This document shows positions 4,641 to 9,992 of a stretch of 9,992 nucleotides of DNA, piece by piece (the stretch's first letter is position 1; each line of letters begins with the position of its first letter). Origin of the DNA: GCA-003244245 sp050699835 (GTDB lineage Bacteria; Actinomycetota; Actinomycetes; Mycobacteriales; Pseudonocardiaceae); contig JBOHFW010000207.1 of the NCBI GenBank assembly GCA_050699835.1, forward strand, positions 1-9,992, read 5' to 3'. Position numbers and translations under genes: made by a program. The notes beneath the pieces were generated by a model. It searched no databases. It was not told the origin of the DNA and worked only from the letters and a program-made list of their open reading frames with translations.

Positions 4641-7574
4641 ATGACGATGGCCAGTACCGCCCGCTCACTTCACAGTGTGGGAAGCACCCGGCGTCTGGTG
4701 TCGGGACGCCTCGGGGAGCTCGGTGTGCTGCAGGCTGAATGGCGACGCAGCACGCGAGGCGAGCTACGAGTCGCGTTGATGCTCGGCGACGCGGGGCTGG
4801 GCAAAACGCTGCTGGCGACCGAACTGCTGCAGCACAACCATGAGGTGGCCGTCGAGCTGATCGCGCACACTGGTGGCTGCAAGGGCATGCCACCGTTCGG
4901 TCCCTGGGCAGACGCTCTTGGACTGTATGCCGGTGGTCCGGACGCTGATCGAGTCTGCCGCGCCTGCGGGAGCGGACTTCGTGGTCTTCTCGCGCTCGGG
5001 CGCCGCTGCGGCAGCGCTCACGACGCGGCGTCCTGCGCGCAAGCCCTTCGTTACCACTTCGTGGAGTGGATCCCAGGCCTGCTCGCCACGTCAAGTGCGG
5101 ACCGGCCGATCATCGTGGTCCTCGACAACGCTCACGACAGCCATGATGTGGTGTGGGAGATGCTGCTGCGGCTCTCGCAAGACTTTCCCGCAAGCCACGT
5201 GTTCGTCCTCGCGACCGCCCGGCCTTGGGAGTTGGCCTGCAACGCCAGGGCCCTGGAGGTGCTGCAAGCCCTGGAGCATGCCGGGCGGATACGCCGAGTT
5301 CAGCTAGCCTCGCTCGGCCAGGACGACGTCCGGGAGCTGACCGCAGACACGCTAGGTCGAGACCGGGTGCCCTCAGCGCTGGTGGACTGGTTGATAGCGC
5401 GCGCACAGGGCAACCCCCGGTTCACCGTCGGCCTGCTGGAGGCATTGGTCGAGCGCGGCGCAGATATGCAGGCACCTTTCTTGGCCGGGGTGCCAGCGAA
5501 ACTGGCCCGCTGGATACGCGCTGAGCTGGCGCGACTCGACGCCTCGGCGTTGGCCCTGGCCGAGCTGCTCGCGGTCCTCGGCAACCCAGTGGATCCAGAC
5601 GACCTTGCCCGGATCACCGCGGCGCCGATCGAGGACGTCGCACTCACCCTGGAGCGGCTCGTCCGGTCCGGAACGGTGGCCGAGCAGCAGCCCGATCAGT
5701 CCTTGCGTTACATGATCGCCCAGCCGCTCACTCGGGAGGTGCTGTACTCCGATATTGGTGGCGCCAGGCGGCGGGTGATGCACCGGCAGGTGGCTGCGAC
5801 ACTGCTTGAGTCCGGACGGACCGAGACGGCCGCAGCTCATTACGTTCGAGCGGCGCAGACAGGTGACGGCGAGGCGGTCGTCGCACTGGTCGAGATAGCC
5901 CGGCTAGCCCAGCAGCGAGGACTGGATTCGACGGCGTGGCGGACCGTCTCGACGTTGCGGGGTCTGCCACCGGCCGGTGGTAAGCGCTGGCTGGCAGTGT
6001 CGGATGCGGTGTTCCAGCGGGCGAATGGGGGCATCGTCGATCGGCCTGAGCACTATGTGGCCGAGATCGCGGAGGTGCAGCGGATGCGGCAACTGCTTCC
6101 CGAGATAGGCGACTTGCAACAGCAAGCTGAGGTCCGGTTGTGGATCGCGGGCTTGCTCGCTTATGGGGCGGGAGACGTCGATGCGGGCGAACGGGAGTGC
6201 CGGCAGGTGCTGGCACTGTACGAGCAGGCCGGCCGCGATACCGCGGCGCGATCGGCCGCGATCGAGCTGGCCAAGATGCGCGGATGGGCCGGCGACCTGC
6301 GCGGCCAAGAGATGGCGGCTCGGGAGTTATTGTGCGAGGCGGAGCGAGCCGGAGATCAACGGGGGATCGCGGAGGCACTCGGGGTACTGGGCCACTCCCT
6401 GGGCTGGCAAGGTCGTTTCGATGCCGCCGAGGACGTGCTCGTGCGCAGTGTCGAGATGGCTCCGGCCGATGCGAGCTCGTGGAAGTCGCAGACCCTGGCT
6501 GTGCTGGCCACCCTGGATGCCTGCCGGGGCCACCTGGTCTCAGCACGTACCCGGTGCGCCCAGGCGGCCGCGTCCAGCTCCTACGATGACCCAGCAATCG
6601 CACGATGCGGTGCGTTCATCGAGCTGGTCGCCGGGGATCTGGCGATAGCGCAGGCGCTGGCACGGCAGGCGGAAGCCCCTAATCCGGCGGATCGATCCTG
6701 CATACCGACCCGGGTGGCGGGCTGGGCGGCGATCGCGGCCGCCGAGCGCGGCGCTCTCACCGAGGCTCGCCGGAGCCTGCGCGCGATGACGCGTATCGAG
6801 CGCAGGACTCTCGGTATCCTCGAGCCGTTGTACTGGTGGGCCGAGGGGGCGGTGGCCAGGGCCGAGAGCCGGTATGCCGCTGCGGTGGCCGCCCTGCAAC
6901 GGGCGGTCGAGCGCTTCGCCGCGATGAACACATGTGCCCTGATGGGGTTTGTGCTGGCGGATCTGGCCGAAGTCGCGGTCCTCGCCGACGATTCCGACGC
7001 GGCCGCCAACACCGCCCGATGGGCCCAGGACAACGCCCGCCGGACTGTCGCGCCCGTCCACCAGACGCTGCATCTGCTGGCCACCGCGTGGGTACTGATC
7101 AGTCGCGGCCTCCATGAGGCCGCGGCGCGAACCGCGTTCCGCGCTGCCGAGGACTTCAGCTCCCGCGGGTATGTGCTGCATGCCGCGCGTGCCCGCGTCA
7201 CCTACGCCGAAGCGATCTGGCGATCTGATCGCCGCGCCGCCGAGGATTCGTTGCACAAGGCAGCTGCCGAATTCGACGCATGCGGAGCCACCGTGCGGCA
7301 TCAGCAGGCTTGCTCGCTGCTCAGGCAACTCGGGTCGGATGGACAGTGCGCCGCGCAAGCCGAATGCGATCCGTGGTCGCTCACCAAACGCGAGCGACAG
7401 GTCGCCGAGCTGGCCGCGGGTGGCTACACCGCCTCGCAGATCGCCACCCGGCTGCACATCGGCGTGCGCACCGTCGAAACCCACCTCGCCCGCAGCTATC
7501 CCAAACTCGGAGTCACCGGCAAGCAACAGCTCGTGCACCATGCCGTGGAGCTCGGGTTCAGGTCCAGTCCGTAG
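4641..7574 (+). CDS. LAL-family (large ATP-binding LuxR) transcriptional regulator
   Basis: 977-residue signal-transduction ATPase fused to a DNA-binding domain; such proteins often activate secondary-metabolite or developmental genes. Visible parts: an N-terminal STAND/AAA-like ATPase with Walker A GDAGLGKT (49-56) and a Walker B-like strand IIVVLDNAH (157-165); a long helical middle (about 350-890), alanine-rich and TPR-like; and a C-terminal LuxR HTH (about 914-972) with LTKRERQVAELAAGG, TASQIATRLHIGVRTVETH and a final KLGVTGKQQLVHHAVELG. The ATG at 4641 is used (a second lies at 4647); the only Shine-Dalgarno-like sequence is a weak GGCGG about 10 bp upstream. A TTA codon encodes residue 563 (6327-6329), so translation may depend on the rare leucyl tRNA (bldA-type control). 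It is followed by an intrinsic terminator and then the encapsulin operon on the same strand, so it may control that operon; this is positional inference only. The effector is unknown. Confidence 0.93.
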   Translation: MTMASTARSLHSVGSTRRLVSGRLGELGVLQAEWRRSTRGELRVALMLGDAGLGKTLLATELLQHNHEVAVELIAHTGGCKGMPPFGPWADALGLYAGGPDADRVCRACGSGLRGLLALGRRCGSAHDAASCAQALRYHFVEWIPGLLATSSADRPIIVVLDNAHDSHDVVWEMLLRLSQDFPASHVFVLATARPWELACNARALEVLQALEHAGRIRRVQLASLGQDDVRELTADTLGRDRVPSALVDWLIARAQGNPRFTVGLLEALVERGADMQAPFLAGVPAKLARWIRAELARLDASALALAELLAVLGNPVDPDDLARITAAPIEDVALTLERLVRSGTVAEQQPDQSLRYMIAQPLTREVLYSDIGGARRRVMHRQVAATLLESGRTETAAAHYVRAAQTGDGEAVVALVEIARLAQQRGLDSTAWRTVSTLRGLPPAGGKRWLAVSDAVFQRANGGIVDRPEHYVAEIAEVQRMRQLLPEIGDLQQQAEVRLWIAGLLAYGAGDVDAGERECRQVLALYEQAGRDTAARSAAIELAKMRGWAGDLRGQEMAARELLCEAERAGDQRGIAEALGVLGHSLGWQGRFDAAEDVLVRSVEMAPADASSWKSQTLAVLATLDACRGHLVSARTRCAQAAASSSYDDPAIARCGAFIELVAGDLAIAQALARQAEAPNPADRSCIPTRVAGWAAIAAAERGALTEARRSLRAMTRIERRTLGILEPLYWWAEGAVARAESRYAAAVAALQRAVERFAAMNTCALMGFVLADLAEVAVLADDSDAAANTARWAQDNARRTVAPVHQTLHLLATAWVLISRGLHEAAARTAFRAAEDFSSRGYVLHAARARVTYAEAIWRSDRRAAEDSLHKAAAEFDACGATVRHQQACSLLRQLGSDGQCAAQAECDPWSLTKRERQVAELAAGGYTASQIATRLHIGVRTVETHLARSYPKLGVTGKQQLVHHAVELGFRSSP

Positions 7575-7621
7575 CATAAGTACCCAGCTCTTCGACGTCA
7601 TCTATCTGTATTTCGATTTCT

Positions 7622-7650
7622 CCGAAGTGTCCACTTCGGCGCGTTTTCTT
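7622..7650 (+). terminator. Intrinsic terminator of the LAL gene
   Basis: CCGAAGT (7622-7628) pairs perfectly with ACTTCGG (7633-7639) around a GTCC loop, and after CGCG comes TTTTCTT (7644-7650). It lies 48 bp past the LAL stop. It separates the LAL transcript from the encapsulin operon. Confidence 0.75.
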
Positions 7651-7708
7651 GACTACGACAGCTAGTTCTGCACCCATGGCGTGCATGATACGTGGTAGCG
7701 GTGCGCGC

Positions 7709-7841
7709 CGGATGCGACCCCCGGTCGCTCAACACACGCGAACGAACAGGTCGCCAAGCTGGCTTCGGGTATCCACCCGGCCTCGCAGATCAACAGCTGG
7801 TGCACCACGCCGCGGAACTCTGGTTCACGTCAGGTCCGTAG
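7709..7841 (+). pseudogene. Decayed copy of a LuxR-HTH 3' end (fossil of a second LAL-like gene)
   Basis: This stretch aligns base for base with the end of the upstream LAL gene. 7709-7792 matches 7370-7442 and nearby sequence (GGTCGCTCA, CAGGTCGCC, GCCTCGCAGATC), with one extra A near 7745. 7792-7841 matches 7525-7574 without gaps (AACAGCT, GTGCACCA, ending GTCCGTAG). About 82 bp, covering the recognition-helix region and the segment after it, is missing at the junction. There is no start codon, no ATPase part and a broken reading frame, so it is not functional. It is probably the remnant of a tandem paralogue or a partial duplication. It lies beyond the LAL terminator and before the encapsulin promoter. 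Confidence 0.8.
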
Positions 7842-7858
7842 TTTCTACGGACCTGACG
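7828..7858. repeat. Perfect 14-bp stem hairpin at the end of the LuxR fossil
   Basis: CGTCAGGTCCGTAG (7828-7841) and CTACGGACCTGACG (7845-7858) are exact reverse complements around a 3-nt TTT loop. The left arm includes the fossil's stop codon. No T-run follows on the plus strand. Part of the right arm, TTTCTACGGA (7842-7851), recurs at 7900-7909. Possible roles are a read-through barrier, an inverted-duplication scar, or a regulator site ahead of the encapsulin promoter. Confidence 0.75.
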
Positions 7859-7908
7859 ATGCGACTAACGAGATACCGGACTCTGTATCCAATCCGCATT
7901 TTCTACGG

Positions 7909-7937
7909 ATGACGCGTCACGTCGTGATCCCTAAAAT
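7909..7937 (+). promoter_or_regulatory. Candidate promoter of the encapsulin-geosmin operon, with a palindrome in the spacer
   Basis: ATGACG (7909-7914, 4/6 to TTGACA including the TGAC core) and TAAAAT (7932-7937, fits TANNNT) are 17 bp apart, which is the best sigma70-type pair in the window. Transcription would start near 7944, leaving a leader of about 50 nt. The 11-bp palindrome TCACGTCGTGA (7917-7927) lies wholly inside the spacer, where a bound protein would block polymerase. Function is inferred from sequence and position. Confidence 0.5.
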
Positions 7938-7996
7938 CTGTCCTGTCCACGACACATTTTGATGTTGGTTACGGATAAAGATCGGTGGTGTGTGTT

Positions 7997-9523
7997 GTGA
8001 CTGAGTCGGTGCAGGTGGATGTGGGGACGAATGGTCCGCCGTCGCAGAATGGTCAGCGGCCGCAGCTGAGTTTGGCTACGGAAGCCGCCCGCAATCTGGC
8101 GACGACGACCAAGTCTGTGCCGCAGATGCAGGAGATCACCTCACGCTGGCTGCTGCGGGTATTGCCATGGGTAGAGGCCTCGGGTGGAACTTTCCGAGTG
8201 AACCGCCGGGCGAGCTATGCGGTGGGCGATGGCCGAATCACGTTCACGATGAATGGGGACGCCGAGATCCAGGTTATCCCGGACGAATTGCGCGAGCTGC
8301 CGATGCTGCGGAATTTCACTGATCATCCGGATGTACTGAGTTCACTGGCGGGCCAGTTCGAGCAGCGCGAGATCGACGTCGGTGCCACCATCGTGCGCGC
8401 GGGCGATTCGGCTGATGAGCTGTTCCTCATCGCCCATGGCAAGGTCAACAAGATCGGTCCGGGGAAGTACGGCGAACCGACAGTGTTGGCTGTCCTGGCC
8501 GACGGTTCCTACTTTGGCGATCGCGAGTTGGTCGAGTCTCAGGACACCTGGACATACACGGTAACCGCGGTGACCCCGTGCAGGGTGCTGGTGCTGTCCG
8601 GGCAGGCATTCCAGCGAATAGTGGACCAATCCGACCCCTTGCGGGAGAGTATTGCGCGTTACCGGGCCACCGCCGATCAGGACCAGAACGAATATGGTGA
8701 GGCCACCATCAAGCTCAGCGCAGATCATGCGCAGGAGTACCCGCTGGGCGGGACGTTCGCTGACTACGAGCTTAGGCCCCGGGAGTATCAGCTCAGCGTG
8801 GCGCAGACCGTGTTGCGGGTGCACACTCGGGTCGCGGATCTGTTCAATAATCCGATGAACCAGCTTGAAGAGCAGCTGCGGCTGACCATCGAGGCTCTGC
8901 GGGAAAAGCAGGAACACGAGCTGATCAACAACAAGGACTTCGGGCTACTCCACAACGCCGAGTTCCAGCAGAGGATCAGCACCCACACCGGGCCGCCCAC
9001 GCCTGATGACATGGACGAGCTGCTGGCCACGGTATGGAAGGATCCAGACGTCTTGCTGGCTCATCCCCGAGCCATTGCCGCATTCGGGCGGGAATGTAGC
9101 CGCCGGGGCATCTATCCGCAGAGCATCGATATAATCGGTCACATGATGCCCGCCTGGCGTGGTGTGCCTCTGCTGCCGTGCAGCAAAATCCCCGTCGACA
9201 AAAATTATCAAACCAGTTCAATTTTGTTGATGCGGACGGGCTTGGAGAAGCAGGGCGTGGTCGGTCTGCACCAGACGGGACTTCCCGATGAGGTCCAGCC
9301 CGGGTTGAACGTCCGCTTCATGGGTATTGACGAGAAAGCCATCATGTCGTACCTGGTCAGCGCGTACTACTCGGCGGCGATCATGACTCCCGATGCCATC
9401 GGTATCCTTGAAAATGTCGCGACTGCATCTTACGATGACGTGTCGGCGCCGACCACTACGCCGCCGTCTGAATCTGAACCGCCCGCGCCGTCGAAGTCCT
9501 CACCTGGGAAGAAGTCGAAATAG
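7997..9523 (+). CDS. Family 2B-type encapsulin shell protein with cyclic-nucleotide-binding domain (EshA-like)
   Basis: Shell protomer with an HK97 phage-capsid-like fold that self-assembles into a protein nanocompartment; relatives are linked to 2-methylisoborneol synthase and other terpene cyclases. From GTG 7997 the product is 508 residues. An N-terminal arm (about 20-60; ARNLATTTKSVPQMQEITSR) precedes a CNBD at about 101-211, then the shell domain at about 214-475, with YELRPREYQLSVAQTVLRVH, NNKDFGLLHN, PPTPDDMDELL, HPRAIAAFGREC, GLHQTGLPDEVQPGLNVRF and DEKAIMSYLVSAYYSA. A proline/serine/lysine-rich tail (476-508) ends the protein. The CNBD phosphate cassette reads FGDREL...TWTYTVTA, without the usual FGE and RxA/T, so cAMP binding is uncertain. 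GTG 7997 is preferred over the in-frame GTG 7985 because related proteins begin close to MTxESV; neither start has a strong Shine-Dalgarno. The geosmin synthase gene follows after 41 bp. Confidence 0.93.
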   Translation: MTESVQVDVGTNGPPSQNGQRPQLSLATEAARNLATTTKSVPQMQEITSRWLLRVLPWVEASGGTFRVNRRASYAVGDGRITFTMNGDAEIQVIPDELRELPMLRNFTDHPDVLSSLAGQFEQREIDVGATIVRAGDSADELFLIAHGKVNKIGPGKYGEPTVLAVLADGSYFGDRELVESQDTWTYTVTAVTPCRVLVLSGQAFQRIVDQSDPLRESIARYRATADQDQNEYGEATIKLSADHAQEYPLGGTFADYELRPREYQLSVAQTVLRVHTRVADLFNNPMNQLEEQLRLTIEALREKQEHELINNKDFGLLHNAEFQQRISTHTGPPTPDDMDELLATVWKDPDVLLAHPRAIAAFGRECSRRGIYPQSIDIIGHMMPAWRGVPLLPCSKIPVDKNYQTSSILLMRTGLEKQGVVGLHQTGLPDEVQPGLNVRFMGIDEKAIMSYLVSAYYSAAIMTPDAIGILENVATASYDDVSAPTTTPPSESEPPAPSKSSPGKKSK

Positions 9524-9553
9524 CACATTTCGACCTCGACCCGCATATCAATT

Positions 9554-9558
9554 GAGGG
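9554..9558 (+). promoter_or_regulatory. Shine-Dalgarno sequence fixing the geosmin synthase start
   Basis: GAGGG lies 6 bp before ATG 9565 in the 41-bp gap after the encapsulin stop. It is the clearest ribosome-binding site in the operon and indicates independent translation initiation for the cyclase. Confidence 0.7.
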
Positions 9559-9564
9559 CTAGTC

Positions 9565-9992
9565 ATGCAACCCTACGAACTACCAGACTTCTACCTGCCG
9601 TACCCGGCGCGGCTAAACCCACACCTGGACTCCGCGCGCGTGCACACCAAAGCGTGGGCCCGTGAGATGGGCATACTGGATGCGCCATCCGATGCTCCCG
9701 GAGCGAATATCTGGGACGAGGCCAAGTTTGATTCGATGGACTTCGCCTTGCTCTGCGCGTATACCCATCCCGACGCACCGAGCCACGAACTCAACCTGGT
9801 AACAGACTGGTACGTTTGGGTATTCTACTTCGACGATCATTTCCTGGAAGTCTACAAACGTAGTCAAGATCTCCTCGGCGCGAAAGAGTACCTCGACGGG
9901 CTGCCCGCGTTCATGCCGACCGATCTCGCCAGCGCCCCGCCGGAGCCGGCCAATCCGGTTGAGCGTGGGCTAATAGATCTGTGGGCTCGCAC
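9565..9992 (+). CDS. geoA: Geosmin synthase (germacradienol/geosmin synthase), N-terminal part, cut by the window edge
   Basis: Bifunctional class I terpene cyclase making the earthy-smelling volatile geosmin. In known enzymes the N-terminal domain converts farnesyl diphosphate to germacradienol and the C-terminal domain converts that to geosmin; the full protein is usually about 720-760 residues, of which 142 are visible. Diagnostic features are the start MQPYELPDFYLPYPARLNPH, WAREMGIL, LCAYTHPD, and TDWYVWVFYFDDHFLEVYKR with the Mg2+-binding acidic motif DDHFLE at residues 90-95, followed by FMPTD. The second metal motif (NSE) lies beyond the edge. The start is ATG 9565 with a GAGGG Shine-Dalgarno (9554-9558) 6 bp upstream. 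It directly follows the encapsulin gene on the same strand, so both are probably one operon from the promoter near 7909-7937. There is no N-terminal extension before the catalytic domain. Confidence 0.96.
   Translation, partial: MQPYELPDFYLPYPARLNPHLDSARVHTKAWAREMGILDAPSDAPGANIWDEAKFDSMDFALLCAYTHPDAPSHELNLVTDWYVWVFYFDDHFLEVYKRSQDLLGAKEYLDGLPAFMPTDLASAPPEPANPVERGLIDLWAR

Noticed and set aside
5728..7601. Long minus-strand open frames opposite the LAL gene (291 and 353 codons)
   Set aside because: They are antisense shadows of a high-GC gene: Arg/Pro/Gly-rich with no domain, and the plus strand encodes a complete, recognisable LAL protein.
7649..7912. 87-codon plus-strand frame after the LAL terminator
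   Set aside because: It runs across the LuxR fossil in the wrong frame and through the 14-bp hairpin; no plausible protein.
8342..8917. 191-codon minus-strand frame opposite the encapsulin
   Set aside because: Shadow frame; the plus strand is clearly the conserved shell protein.

Overview
The window is about 10 kb of high-GC, GTG-rich DNA from a filamentous actinomycete. Supporting signs are a BldD/XRE-type HTH regulator, a ~980-residue LAL (large ATP-binding LuxR) regulator, a cyclic-nucleotide-domain encapsulin shell of the EshA type, and the start of a geosmin synthase. The genus cannot be fixed from sequence reading alone; a Streptomyces relative, Streptosporangiales or Pseudonocardiales are all possible.

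Layout. Left (1-1148): the N-terminal part of an XRE regulator on the minus strand, a nested inverted repeat over its leader, a doubtful proline-rich small ORF, and a frameshifted remnant of an actinobacterial hypothetical protein. Middle (1149-4247): a low-specificity threonine aldolase, tail-to-tail with a VapB/VapC toxin-antitoxin pair (minus strand, candidate operator upstream), then a histidyl-tRNA synthetase of an unusual subtype with a fresh-looking 18-bp in-frame tandem duplication. A comparatively AT-rich gap of 393 bp follows, with several inverted repeats including a perfect 15-bp palindrome.

Right (4641-9992): a LAL regulator carrying a TTA codon and closed by a clear intrinsic terminator; a decayed, internally deleted copy of a LuxR HTH 3' end beyond the terminator; a perfect 14-bp stem hairpin; a good sigma70-type promoter with a palindrome in its spacer; a Family 2B-type encapsulin shell protein with a cyclic-nucleotide-binding domain; and, 41 bp later, geosmin synthase, cut by the window edge.

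The most interesting unit is encapsulin plus geosmin synthase: a shell gene and a terpene cyclase in one short operon, which suggests that the synthase is cargo of a protein nanocompartment. The adjacent LAL gene is a candidate controller, by position only. The rest is a mix of housekeeping-like and accessory genes with signs of past insertion and decay.
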